A DNA stretch of 64,000 bases from Paraspadella gotoi (lineage: Eukaryota; Chaetognatha). The notes beneath the pieces are model-generated. The model was not told where the DNA came from and searched no databases. It saw only the letters and a program-made list of their open reading frames with translations. The stretch lies in the NCBI GenBank assembly GCA_051294375.1, contig CM119263.1, positions 18,128,628-18,192,627 of the forward strand. The letters are read 5' to 3'. A program made the translations under genes and the position numbers. Below, piece by piece: positions 51,374 to 63,901 of this stretch; positions within the stretch are counted from its first letter, which is position 1, and each line of letters starts with the position of its first letter.

Positions 51374-53027
51374 GTGAGAAGCGTCGATCATCGGAGACGA
51401 GAATGCGGTCAAGAGGTGGACAAGGTGGACAAGGTGGGGTGGGTGTTGACTGCAATTTGGGTGGACGCGGTCCCCGGAGGGCTGGATTCGATGATGGATG
51501 GATTTTGAGACGGACGAGGTGGTTATACGAAAGAGCGGACGCAAATGAGCCGAGACGATCGCTTCGCCTGATGGCGCGGAATTCGCGTGGGACCGGATCC
51601 GTTAAATGGTTCATAATTCCGAGTCACGGTCAGACGACGACGATGTGTCACACGCGTTTCTGCGTTGTCACGCGCTGACTCACGGAACGGTTGGTTACTG
51701 GTTAACCGATGAAAGTGCAATGGCGTTGACGGTCTGTCGAACCATGAGACGAAATTAATCTTTTTGTTTAAATGCTTATTCAAAAAGAAAAAAATACATA
51801 TTTACTCTATGTTTTGTAACATATTGCTTTATTTTTGTTTGTCATGTTTTTGTTTTGCTATGTTTTATTTCGCTTAAAAAAGAAAAGCGTTTAGGGCGAA
51901 AGTGAAAGGCGGCGACAAAATTTATTTTTAGACTAAAAAGAAGAAGCGAAGGAAGAAATTACGCGATCGTTAGCGTCGAATTATTCGTCGTCGTCGTTGT
52001 CGTTGTCGACGTCGTCTCGCGTCGCTCAATTATAGAAGAGCTGGCTAATTCCTTCTCTTTTCTTCTCTTTTCTTTCTCTTTCCTCTCTTTGTGTTTAAAT
52101 TCCCTCCCGGGCGCCTTGCCAAAGGGAGAGTGCTCTTTGCCTCGTGCCGGGTTTTCTTTCAACTAAAAAACATTAGGGGAAAAGACGAAGTATCTAAACG
52201 TATGGAACTACGTTAAATGTTACAAAAAAGCTTAAATAGTTAAAAAAAAGAGAGATAGAATAAATTCAAGTATCCTTCAAATTCTTTCGAACTTTTTTCT
52301 TTCAGACTTTCAGTTCACAATGTTTCTCTTTCTTCCCCGCCGTGTGTACTTTCAACTATCTGTCTCCGTCCGTCCGTCTTCTTTCTTTTCCTTCTTTTTT
52401 CTTTTTTCTGTTTTGTTCCTTTTTTCTCATTTTCACACAGAAACCTTTTTTCTCTTCTCTCTTTCTCTTCCTCCATTTTTGTTCGCTAGTTTGTACACAA
52501 TACTTTTTTTTGACTCACAGTTTTGCCCAAGAATAAAAAAATGAGACAGCAAAAATGGCATCGTGACGACCTCAACCGGCGAATGGCATCGCGATTGCCC
52601 TCTTATTTTTTTCTTCGTCTTTTTCCTGCCTGCGATTGTTTTTCGGAGGCTTACTTGCCACGGCGCTGTTACAGTTAAAATGAACCTTTCTTTCTTTTTC
52701 TTTCTTTCTTTTTTTTCTTTTTTATTCCCTATATCATTCTTTCTTTCTGTCTTTCTTTTATTTCTTTCCCTTTCAACTTATTATTCAGCTCTAATTTCCA
52801 TCATTTAGAATTTTCTTTCTCATTCATTGCATCACGTTTTTTTCACGTTTCCTTTTTTTTTACTTTTTACTTTTTTTAATTTCCCTCTTTTTTTATTTCC
52901 CTTTTCTTCCCTTCCTCTAGTCTCGATCCGTATCCCGTATTCGAAATCTGTCTACAGTACAACCTTCCACCATCCCGCCACGTTACCAGTATTAATACCG
53001 TCTCTCTCTCTCTTCTCTCTTCTCTCT

Positions 53028-53077
<50 letters not shown>

Positions 53078-53244
53078 CTCTCGTCTCTCCTTCTATCTCT
53101 CTCTCTCCCTCTTCTATTTTTCTCTCTCTTCATCTTTCTGCCGTTTTCTTTATCCCTATCGGGCCGACGTGAAAATCCTTTGTGCCCAACATTTTGATGT
53201 TTACATTACTTCCTTATTCTGTTTAAAAGATTCTCTTTTTCTTA

Positions 53245-53321
<77 letters not shown>

Positions 53322-53504
53322 ACTCTCTTCTCCCTCTCTCTCTTCTCTCTCTCTACTTTCTTTCTTCCTCTTTTTCTTTCTCTTCATCTTTCTACCATTT
53401 TCTTTATTCCTATCTGGCCGACGTGATAATCCTTTGTTGCCCAACATTTTGAGGTTTTACACATTGATTGCTTATTCTGTGTTCAAATCTCCTCTTTTTC
53501 ATTA

Positions 53505-53536
53505 TTCTCTCTCTCTCTTCTCTCTCTCTCTCTCTC

Positions 53537-53591
<55 letters not shown>

Positions 53592-53595
53592 TCCT
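53505..53595. repeat. (CT)n microsatellite
   Basis: Interrupted CT run at the right end of repeat copy C. Confidence 0.9.
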
Positions 53596-53779
53596 AATCA
53601 GTCTCTTCAATCAAAGGCCTCTCTCTCCCTGTTTTATCATTTTCTATCCCTCTCACTCAACGTTATTTTCTTTTTTGAATCGACTAAAAATTTTAACTCA
53701 GCTTTTGCACCGTCTGAGTTCTCGTCACAGTTTCCAGTTTTTCAAAACAGTTCTGTTTTTCTTCCGCCACCTTCGTTAT

Positions 53780-53974
53780 TCAATCTTTTTTCCCCCATAA
53801 TTTCCTCCGCCCCATAAAAGTGCCTAGGTAGCGATACACGTCCACGTCGCCCGGGTGTCGCCTTAGAGTTCTACCTTTCACAAAGTACACAAAAAAAACG
53901 AGACCTACAGATAAACTGACCAAAAAGTCTACTCGCACGACGGCTTTCAAAATATCTACTGGATTTACTGTCAT
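53780..53974 (-). CDS. hypothetical 64-residue protein with one membrane segment
   Basis: ATG-initiated open frame (MTVNPVDILKAVVRV) with a hydrophobic segment at about residues 16-33 (DFLVSLSVGLVFFVYFV), then a basic tail ending at TGA. A GTAGAA donor lies after residue 34, so it could also be a first exon. The composition is ordinary rather than low-complexity, which is unusual for this region. No homologue recognised. Confidence 0.3.
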   Translation of the reverse strand: MTVNPVDILKAVVRVDFLVSLSVGLVFFVYFVKGRTLRRHPGDVDVYRYLGTFMGRRKLWGKKD

Positions 53975-54170
53975 CTACAAAATCCCGCTCATAGGTTCGT
54001 CGACGTCGCGGGCGTCATGAGGACGCCGATGCGAGCGACCCCAGCGCCGCACCCTTTTTCTTTTCGCGGCGGTGTCGTTATCTCATGCGGCGTTATCGTT
54101 TTCGACGTGGCGACTTCGACTCTCTCAGGGTCGAAGGGTGAATTCGGTGGAGATTCTTGAGGTCGGTGGA

Positions 54171-54406
54171 GACTAAAGACTGGAGGCTGAAGACTGAAAA
54201 GTAACTTTAACGGACTGAAAACTGAAGACAAGTGACTTTAAAAGACCAAAGACTGATAACTGGACTGAAAAGTGACTTTTAAAGACTGAAGAGTGATGAC
54301 TGAAGACTGATGACTGAAGACTGAAAAGTGACTTTAAAAGTCTGAAGACTTCAGTGAAGAGAGACTTTAAAAGACTGAAGACTGAAGACGGTAGACTGAA
54401 AAAGTC
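54171..54406. repeat. degenerate minisatellite, GACTGAA/AAGTGACTTT units
   Basis: About 235 bp built of irregular repeats of GACTGAAGACTG and GAAAAGTGACTTTAAAAG. Units are imperfect and nested (7-bp steps within units of about 28-40 bp). Confidence 0.85.
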
Positions 54407-54927
54407 AAAAAATAAACATAACTCGACTATTTAAATATCAAAGATCCATGATGTCATTTTCCCTGACTCGCTTACTTTCGTTCTTTCTCTTTGACGTTCG
54501 TTTTCTTATTTCTATCTTTATTTCTTTGCTTCTTATTAATTACATTTCCCTATCCTTTTCCTTTGTCCGACCTCAACTCTCCACTTGCATTCGAAACCGA
54601 AGAAACCAAAGGATGAGACAAGAAAGACTTCCTTTGAGATTTCATGAGGTTCATGATTGGAAGAATCAATTATTTAAACGGAAATCGTGAAAGATTGAAC
54701 GAGGAATGAAGGCGGATTTAGGGAAGGAGGAAGTCGGATAGAGGGACTCGATTGGATTTCAGACTCACGACTCAATCGCCTGACTCAGACTGAGTCAAAG
54801 AAAGATTCTCGAGAATCTATAAATTTCTCACTCAAAATTTATCGCAAACTTCCTTTAAGCTAATATTTTTCATGCTTCTCTAAATTTTTAGCTGTTTTTA
54901 TGTTGATAACCTGAACCGTGTTCGTGG

Positions 54928-54984
54928 GTTCAGACTGTTCACTGTTCAGTGAACACTGTTCACTGAACAGTGAACAGTCTGAAC
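54928..54984. repeat. 57-bp near-perfect palindrome (28-bp arms, 1-bp centre)
   Basis: The left arm 54928-54955 and right arm 54957-54984 are exact reverse complements around a single C at 54956. Each arm itself contains the internal inverted repeat TTCACTG/CAGTGAA. It could extrude as a cruciform or be transcribed as a perfect hairpin. Confidence 0.95.
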
Positions 54985-56114
54985 ACACGATGTTTTTCTC
55001 ATTCTTTTGTCGCTTCAACATACTTTATTTTTATTACTTCTTCTTTAATCTTTGGTAACAACAGCCAGCTTTTTCCTGCGCTTCGTCGCCAAAAAAACGG
55101 AAAAGGAAAGTAAAGGAAACGAGAAACGTGAAAAACTCGGAGAAAAACAATAAAAATAAAAAGAGACGGTCTTTCCTCTTCGATTGCAATTCGAATATTC
55201 GACGACGGAAATATACGGATACTACGTTTTTCATTAATTTTAATGAAGCTTCAATCTCCGGCGCGTGAAGTCTCATACGTATGACAGCGGTATGCACAAT
55301 GCACAATTGCACATTGTACAAGGAACATGAAATCCGTTGCCATTTAAGACAGTTCTTACGAGTCATGTTAATAATTTCTGTACCTGTATTTTTATATTCA
55401 ATGAAAGATTAGAAAATATGAATAGTGATTTTGTTCAAATAATAGGTATTTACTTATGATTATTATTTACCCTAGTTATATGTATTTAAAATTTTATCAG
55501 CCATTTCTAAAATTAAAAGTAAATGTTTTATAACTATGTGGGGCCGCTCGTTATCCCGACCAATCACCGTCGAGAATTTCGGAGAAAAAACTCCTCCAGA
55601 ATTATGCATCGTCCTCTTGGAAATGAATTGGACATAGTTTTTATTATATCTCATTCAATTCAAGCGGGTTATCGGAAGTGTGTCATTAAACATTTTTTAT
55701 GCCGGTTATCATGCATTTAAAACGTTTATTAATTTGGTATTTTCTACCGTGATTTGATTTTAGTACTACTTAAAGACTTAGAACGTATCAGTAATTTTCA
55801 TTAGTCTTTTCTTTTTTGAATTTTTGAACTTTTTCCCCTGCTGATGGATATAACTTTACTCAACCGTATATTCTTTTTTAGAAAACCGTTAAATTTTTAT
55901 ACTTCTACAATGTATTAACAAATAAAAATTATACAATCATCAACCAGTTTCAATATAATTCTACAATTCTACAATCAAAAAATCCGTTTAAAGCAAAAAC
56001 TATTAACAAAGAAAAAGTGAAAAACAATTAAGTAATGAATTAAAAATAATAACAAACATACTAAGAAACAAAAAATAAACTACTTCAAAGAAACTAAAGT
56101 CAATACGAAGCGGC

Positions 56115-57456
56115 TCAGTTCATTTTTCCCGAAGTGCAAATGCACCAAATGGACGGCTTCAACGAAATCACGACGCAGTCACCGTGACACGCCTGATGAT
56201 CATCAGAGCTCGAAACACGCCTGTCTTCGATCGGCGGCGTCGTCGCAACAGGCGGCGCCTCCCACGCCTTCGACACCAACGCGCTTTTGATGTTTCCGTC
56301 GGCGACTCCGTCCACTTTCATCCTTTTAAATAAATAATAGTCCCGGACGATTTTGTAAAACCGCCGGTCTTGGACGGAGTGCCGCGAATCATTGGCGATG
56401 GTGACGAAGGCGAATTGGATCGCCGACGAGTAGGTGGGGGTCTTCGGAGGTAGGGGAGAAGAAGATAAAGACAATGAATTAATAGGGTGAACAAGGTTAT
56501 CGTTTTCTTAATCGATAGTATATCAAGAAAAGTATTCGTATAATAAATATTTTTTTGATTGTACTCAATTTTGTAATTATTTTTAAAATTTATCGATCTG
56601 AATTCTTGCCAAGACCTAATCACTATCCAAATTAATTCTTTAAATAACATTTACTGCTAATAAATTCAGTCAATGAAAAATCAGGATAAAAAAATTATAA
56701 AAGCTTAACCAATGAAAGCGTAGTTAATCAATGTACGCCATGATATCAATAATTCTAATGTAGGTTTGCTTTGGGAAAAGGGGTAAACTCGGATAAAGCT
56801 ATAAAATAATTCTAATAAAAAGTCTCAACAGGAAGTTTTAACAATGAATAATTTGCTGTAGTATAAGGCTAGATATACTATGTTAAAGTTTTGGGATAAA
56901 TTTACGGTTTCTGACATTAACTTATAAAATTTATTTAACATGTACAGTTAAATTATTTCTGAAGAGACAGTAATAATTGTTATGTGTTAGTGACAGAACC
57001 GTTCAATATAAGCAGTCCCTGAGCTTAGGATCAGGCTGTAACACCATGTTACAGGCGGGTTAAGCGCCCCGTCCCTCTTAACTGCCAGACGACCACCGGG
57101 CTAGAACCCGGGACCTTTTGGGTTGGGAGGTGAATGACTTGCCTCCGGCACCAATGGTCGCTGATGAACGGTTGGTGGATTTTAGTCCAGCATAATTCAT
57201 TCATTTATTCGTTTATTCATTCATTCCTTCATTAATTCATTAATTTTTGAATTGGCGCGAAAAAAAGGAATTCCTGTATTTTTTATCTCTATTATTCTCT
57301 CCATTATTCTCTTGAGTTCAGCAAACTCACCTCACCTAAAAAGCCCGCTGTGAACGGGTCAAACGTTCCTTGTTCCATCGTCTCCATTGTTTTCGCTAAA
57401 GATAAGCCTCCTCGGTCAAATTGCTTCGAGAAATCGTTTCTCTCTCCGCCGGACAT
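56115..57456 (-). CDS. unrecognised 150-residue protein, complete, two exons
   Basis: Exon 1 is 57456-57331 (ATG in MSGGERND, 42 codons) and ends at GAG|GTGAGT. Exon 2, 56441-56115, starts after CTACCTCCGAAG and runs to TGA. The phases match (0/0). The product begins with a polar segment, then FDPFTAGFLGE, an ordered-looking block (SSAIQFAFVTIAND, QDRRFYKIVRDYYLFKRMK) and a Pro/Ser/Asp tail ending in a cysteine-bearing segment (CHGDC, IWCICTS). No membrane segment or signal peptide is evident. I do not recognise the family. The 889-bp intron carries a SINE-like element. A GTGAGG site 5 bp upstream of the chosen donor would break the frame. Confidence 0.65.
56958..57192 (-). mobile_element. 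tRNA-derived SINE-like element, copy 2
   Basis: This is closely similar to the element at 5419-5640 over its whole length. The minus-strand head at 57161-57089 keeps the acceptor stem with GCGACCA/TGGTCGT. The fourth pair is G-T in copy 1 and A-T here, and the first pair is now G-T. It lies in the single intron of the 56115-57456 gene. The tail carries CTGTCTCTTCA next to a short AT-rich stretch. Confidence 0.8.
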
Positions 57457-60400
57457 TTTGTTGTTATTCCGTCCTTTTTTTTTCGGTACAATTGAAGACT
57501 ATTATATTTCCATCGAAAATATATGTCATTAATCCATGGCATTGACCACCCAAAGGTCAAGTTGACTTCGGCTTCCCTCTTTCTCCATCTCTACATACGT
57601 ACCATCACATACCCTTTCCTTCCCTCACTCTTTTATTATCATATTTTATTATTGACGAGTCGACAGTGTTGCAAGAGAGAAGGAGCAATTCATTTTTTAC
57701 CGCCAGTTCGTCTTTTTTCCCTGCTCGCCTAAAAAAAAAACCCCAAAAAACTGACGAGGTTAAAAAGCGATCCGAAATTCTGATTTGCTTCCGTCGTCGG
57801 TCAGGGACGACGTTGGTCGGGAAAAGTAGAGTTGGTGGGGAGAGAAAAAGGTAAGTATAAGGATAGAACCTTTTTTAAAGAGAAGTATGAAGACTTGAAG
57901 AGCATTAGCGATAGATTGAGTTTGATGGGTCGAGAAAAGTTGAGCGTAGGTTTAGCGAAAGCGAAAAATCCACTGATAGAGGTAGGGGTCAAGGCGAAAC
58001 TCATATATACTCAATAAAAATAGATTATTTTAACCTTACATTTACTTGAACGAATTTTACTGACGAGCTATCTCAGGAAATTTCAGATACAAAATTATTA
58101 AAGCCTAAGACTTCGTCTAACTTAAACTTAACTTAACTACAACGTCAACGCCACATAAAATCCAACAATCTAACGACGGTGTCGTCGCAGTTGTCGTCGT
58201 CGTCGTAGCAGTCGAGCGAATCACCGGCGAAAGTCAAGTGAGAAGCAAACAACATTAAATTTAACTCTCTCGACGAAGTAATGAAGTCTGCAGTTCTCAA
58301 TGCGATTCTTGGTGATGGAGAATCAACTCTTTCACAGATGATCTTTCCCAATTTTAAACCTTTCTATTTTTTTTTCACAGTTTAAACCTAAAATGTATTA
58401 AGACATTCAACATCTCCTGACTCACCGCTTCGATTTCCTTCTCAATTCGCTGATCCTTTGTACCCTTTTCATTCTTCTCCTTTCCTTTGTTCCTTCTTTT
58501 ACAACCCGCACTGACCCACAGTGAATTTTTGGCTGAATAGAATCTATCTGCTTTGATCCTTCTTAACTCTCATTCATCTTTCCAGATCTTCCCTTAATTC
58601 ATCCTCATCCTGAGCCTCCTTCCTTCTTAGTCCTCCTCCTCCTACTCCTCCTCCACCTCAAACTCTTAATACTCACCCCCCCCTTAATCGCGCCCGCTCC
58701 TTCACTTCAGGTCGTTCAACGATTTTTTCTTAAGGGGGGAGGTGGGGGGGGGGAGAACTTTTTTTTCGCAGCTCGTCTTCGCCATCATTGGCGCCTCTCC
58801 ATTTTTAGCGCCTTCCCATCATTTGACGCCTTTCCCATTTCACCTCCTTCACATCATTAACGATTTTCTGTTTCACCTGGCACAATTATTGATTTTGCAA
58901 TTTCTTTTTTTTTTTTTTTGGTTTTGTTGAATGTACGTAGATCGATCGTTCCATTAGCGATTACTTTTCGTTTTACTTTTTATCACTTTCATATCATTTT
59001 CTCCGCTTATCGTTTTCTATTTCAGATCGTTTTTCTTCCAGCCATTGACGTCTTTTCAAGTTATCTCTTTCTCATTGACGCCTGTCACTTTTTTCCCCTT
59101 TCTTCACTCTTCTTTTTTTCCCTTTTTTTTTTCTCGCCTCGAAATAACTGATTTCCCCACAGGCAGTTTCCTCCCTTCACAGCCGCCCTCTTATTCCCTC
59201 CTCTTTGCGACGTTCGGCCATTTTCCATCCTTCATCTCTGTCCCGCCTTTTTTTCCCGCGGCTTCCTTCCTTCCTTTCTTTTTCCCTTCTTCACGGCTTC
59301 CTTTCCTCCTTCTCTTTTTCCTCCCTTTTTTTCACGGCTTCTTCCCTTACTTTTCATCAGTTTTTTCTCCCTTCTTTTACTGGTGGCTTCCTTCTCTTTC
59401 TTTATCTTTGGTTTCCGCTCAGAGGATTCTGCTCATCGATTCGCGTCCTTTTAAAAACGCCCTCGCCGCTTTTGAAATTCAAGACTCCAAGTCTCTTTCC
59501 TACATTGCGTTCCCTTTCTCCGCCATTTTTGGTGAGAATCTTCCTTCTATTCTTTGCAGGTGGATGTCCTTTTGACTTTGACTCGTTTCCCTGAAATAGA
59601 TGATATCTTGCAGGTTTCACTTTTTTATTTTTTGGAATGAAAAATGTTTAGAATTCAGAAAAATTAACAAAATATAATAATATAATAATATAATAATCCC
59701 AAAATATAGTAGCATACCCTCCTTGGAAAAGAACTGGACTTTCTTGATGGAGAACCCTGTAGAACTCGACCAGGTCCTACTTCACTTTACATTACTTCAA
59801 TGATTTTAATAATTTTAATTTTAGCAAATTTTCAAATAAACCATATATATATGTACTTTTCAGCAGAGGCGATGTCTTTTTTGTATCATTCTCAGTTTTT
59901 CAACAGTTAAAAAGCTCCAAAACCATAATACGGAAAAACTGTTTAAATCTATGATAATTTTTTGACTTGATAAATAATTTCGTGACAGAAAATACGAGTT
60001 TTATCATGTCATCGGTGGGTAAAATGCAGACAGTTGTGACTAAAACGCCAGATGTGGAAGAAAACGCAAAGTTTTCTTCGTTAAATGGTCTAGTAAATTA
60101 AGTCACTCCAATCTAATTTAGATTTAGACGGCTGAGTTTTTTTCCCAAATCTTTTAAGCAATAATGTGAAAACGAAATCCTAAAAGGACCTAAAATAAAA
60201 AAAAGTGCTTGAAGGAGATGTAGCTCGAATAGTTAATAGTTTATTTGGATATGAAATGTAATTAGGTTTGTTTGTAAGTATGAAAACCAACAGCTTGTTC
60301 TCTCTCCGATCAAATAGGAAAAGATACAATTGAATTTGAAGCGCGGTTTTAATAATAAAAAAAAAAGAAAAAGAAAGAAATTTAACTTCAGCGAACGCGA

Positions 60401-62023
60401 TGGAATTCTTCGCGGGGAGTTTCTTGATCGGATTATTTTGGGTCGAACTCAACCACAAGCTTTTAAAATCATGAGACACTGAACGTTGCACAACTTTGAA
60501 GGTTATCTCCCGGCGCCGTTAGCGAACGAAAAAGCAACGACCGGAAAACCCGGTGGATGACCTCGAGGTCCAAGGTTCGATACCCCACTCAGGCAATTCT
60601 CTTTTCTTCTCTTTTTTTTTCGTTGTTTTTCCACGTCTCTGAACTTTAACCAACGACCCCAATGGCTTCTTTAACGTGTGTGTGAGTTTTTTGGGTTTTT
60701 TTTACTGCGACCCAATTTCTTCACAAAAATCGTTCCCTGAATATCGAATTCCAAAAACAATAACAAAAAAAAAAACGAGGGAAAAAGAAATCCATTTTTC
60801 TTAGGACTCCGTTTTAAAAGTCTCGTCGTCGTCGTCGTCGTTCGTCGTCGTTATTCGTGGTTGTTGTCATTGTCGGGGTCTCTTCTCAGTTCGTCTTTCC
60901 GTAGTTTTGTTATCCTCGGTTTTTCAAAGAACGTTTTTCATTCTGTTTTTCATCACTTTTCTTTCTTTCGGCCTTTTTTTTTCCGAAAGCGGCCTATTTC
61001 AGCTTAAATCTATAATAAATTTGTTTCCATGGTTTAAAAAATTAAAAAGTTAAGCGTAAGGATAAGGATTATGTTAGGCATGAGATTTTAGCATTAGATA
61101 GGGGAATTTAGACTGTTACGGGATAAGAATTAAAATTTAATAAGATGCTAGGTTATAGTAGGATGAGAGGACAGAATGTTAACGATTTGATAAACATTTA
61201 AAATAAGACGAAGGTAAAATGTCCCCACGTTAAATTTAGAGTTGGACCGTCTGAAAATAGTCCCCGTTTTTCTCAATTTTTTTGGTTTCTTTTTAAATTT
61301 TAACTCATACTTTAACTCTTCCCCTACGTTCTTCTTGTCACCAGTCTCTTCTTCGTTTAGCTTTTCAATTCGTCCTTACCCCACCTCACCCACCGGACCG
61401 TTTTTCCAAAGTTTCGGTTCTTACCCCCAACTCACCCCACCTGACGTTTTCCTTCATCCTGATTCCTCTTCAATTTCCCACGGAAAAAAAAAACATTAGG
61501 CAACGGAAAAAACAGTCGAGTCACCTTTCTCACTGCGAATAAACAGAGTCACAGAAAAAGCTCAGTTGCGAATCGGACGTGCGGGAGGAAGAACAACAAA
61601 CCAGACTGAGGTCCACTGAAAATTCTTTAAATAAACAAAACCATATAGTCGCGTCGCTTAACGCATGTGTTTATTGCCGAGGAGTAAGTGCCTTTCAGGG
61701 TCTGACCCTTCCTGCGGATATCAGAGAGGAGAACATGGGGGATTTTCACCTTCGAATTAATGTTTTGGGTCAAGTTTTTTCCCCCTGGAAAGACAAGTTT
61801 AGACGATGTCGTCATTCAATCTTTTTAAAAATGCTGTCGTCTCTCTTCCTACGAATAACGAGAAGAGGGTTATCTTCTGGTTACGAGTTTTGACTTAAAG
61901 GGTTGTTATTTGTAGAATTAGTTTTTAAAATTAATTTTTAGAAACCACTTTTTTTGTAATTCTAACGGCTACGCCAATCGATCATTCTACATTTTCGTTA
62001 TCAGCCTATTATCACTAGAGATT

Positions 62024-62170
62024 CCTTAACCGTTAAAAATTAACGTTATAATAACGGTTTAAAATTTTTTTTAACTTAACCGTAAATTATTTTTTTTTAG
62101 CGGTTATTTTTAAAATTTAGCAAAGTTACCTACAACGGTTAAAAAAGGTCAGGTTTTGACGGTTAACCGA
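62024..62170. repeat. cluster of AACCGTT / AACGGTT motifs
   Basis: About seven occurrences of AACCGT or its complement within about 150 bp, in both orientations, including ACGGTTAACCG. These resemble animal MYB recognition cores (YAACNG). Confidence 0.5.
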
Positions 62171-62540
62171 CTGTTTAGAAAAATAGACGCGTTACAATTT
62201 AAAATTAAAACTAACTCTAATTATCCACTGCTCTCCTGCCAGTCTGCTATTCACATTTATTCAGTTTCGTGACGGACTTAATTGCTTAACCAAACCGATT
62301 AAATCCTTGCTAGTCCTGGCACTTTCATTCGTTTAATCCAACTAAAATCGGAAACCGAAATATCCTATAACAATTTCCTCGGTTCAGCGTTTGCTGATTC
62401 CACCATTTTTCCTTTCCAAAAACTTCGATAGAAACCTCACAATCCAAACACACTTTCCCCTTTTTTCTTCTTTCTTTTTCAGTTCTTGATTTTTCTCGTG
62501 TGAAGAGTTCCGTTGGGAAAAAAATCTCCTGTTGCAAGGT

Positions 62541-62571
62541 CTATCTCTCTCTCTCTCTATTCCTCTCTGCT

Positions 62572-62625
<54 letters not shown>

Positions 62626-62855
62626 CTTCTCTCTTTTTCTCTCTCTTAATCCCGCTCTCTCCACTTCGGAAAAACGAAAACCGGGTAACAAACAATAAAC
62701 AAAACAAATAGAAATTCGCAACGCCCTCTTAAAAGGACCCCTTCCCGGTCTTGTTTTTTGTCTGTCCGCTTAAATTAGGTGCGCCTAATTTCGCCGAAAA
62801 ACCAAACCAGTTTCTCTCTCTCTTCTCTTCTCTCTCTCTCTTTTCTCTCTCTCCT

Positions 62856-62899
<44 letters not shown>

Positions 62900-63076
62900 C
62901 TCTCTTCTTTAATTCCGCTCTCTCCACTTCGAAAACGAAAACCGGGTAAACAAACAAGTAAACAACATTATAGAAATCGCAACGCCCTCTTAAAAGGACC
63001 CCTTCCCGTTTTTGTTTTTTTCGTCTTGTCCGCTTCTTAATTTAGCGAGCGCCTAATTTCGCCGAAAACAAACCAG

Positions 63077-63163
<87 letters not shown>

Positions 63164-63418
63164 TCTCTTCTCTCTTCTCCTCTCTCTTTTCTCTTCTTTA
63201 AATCCCGCTCTTCTCCACTTCGAAAACGAATAACCGGGTCGTAAACAAACAGTAACAAAACAAATTAGAAATTCGCAACGCCCCTCTTAAAAGGACAAAC
63301 CCTTCCCGTCTTTTGTTTTTTTCGTCTGTCCGCTTCTAAATTTAGGGTGCGCCTAATTTGCCGAAAAACAAAAACCAGATCTCCTCCCCTTCTCTCTTCT
63401 TCTCTCTCTCTCTCTTCT

Positions 63419-63450
<32 letters not shown>
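62541..63450. repeat. three tandem copies of a CT-tract plus about 165-bp unit
   Basis: The non-CT unit, from CCGCTCTCTCCACTTCG through AACGCCCTCTTAAAAGG to GCGCCTAATTTCGCCG, occurs at about 62650-62805, 62910-63065 and 63205-63365. CT microsatellites separate the units. The copies differ by small indels. This is either a true minisatellite array or a local assembly expansion. Confidence 0.85.
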
Positions 63451-63452
<2 letters not shown>

Positions 63453-63830
63453 GGACTTTTGACTACCCTCTTCCTTCCTTTCAGCTCCCAAACTCTGCCC
63501 CTTTGATTTTTTTACTACGTATGGAAACGATGGAATTTTCAATAATTTTACGGTTAAAATAATAATAAAAACGCCATAGATCTTTTAGAACGCCCTTTTG
63601 TGGATTGTGGAATTCCTAAAGACCACTAAGACCATTAACCACACTTTAAACCAAGGGCAACTACCAACGCTTAAACATAACTGTCGTGTATCGACGCCAT
63701 CTCGCACCCGGGAAACTTCGACGAGGGAAGTAAACTTCGCCTTTACAATTTTTTGGTTATTCGCTGAGCATTGTTCAGTGAGGAGGTAGTTTTCAGTTCA
63801 AAGAACCTTCGAAGAGAGAACCCTGAACGT

Positions 63831-63831
63831 C

Positions 63832-63874
<43 letters not shown>

Positions 63875-63901
63875 TCTTCTCTCTCTCTCTCTCTCTCTCT
63901 T
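63831..63901. repeat. (CT)n microsatellite
   Basis: Interrupted CT run just inside the intron that follows the right-edge exon. Confidence 0.9.

Larger units (their letters stand above)
47327..53520. repeat. copy C of the 6.1-kb direct repeat, continuing into unique sequence
   Basis: Landmarks appear in the same order as in 41183-47301: GTC runs at 49160-49203 and 49464-49497, GA runs at 50404-50504 and 51211-51297, and CT runs at 53001-53130 and 53245-53345. Beyond about 53520 it leads into single-copy DNA. Frame-changing one-base differences from copy B mean that neither copy can be trusted for coding. Confidence 0.85.

Noticed and set aside
53989-54231. 80-codon minus-strand open frame ending ATSTNL
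   Set aside because: Partly overlaps the GACTGAA minisatellite. The start is not convincing and no donor joins it to the next frame. Kept out of the feature list for lack of evidence.
55034-55366. 110-codon minus-strand open frame
   Set aside because: Low-complexity Phe/Leu/Lys-rich sequence in AT-rich DNA without splice or homology support.
58145-58351. 68-codon minus-strand open frame
   Set aside because: No convincing acceptor upstream and an Asp run from a GTC repeat. It could not be linked to the right-edge exon by phase or motif.
61579-61893. 104-codon plus-strand open frame
   Set aside because: No start context, domain or splice signal. The opposite strand is also open, suggesting chance.
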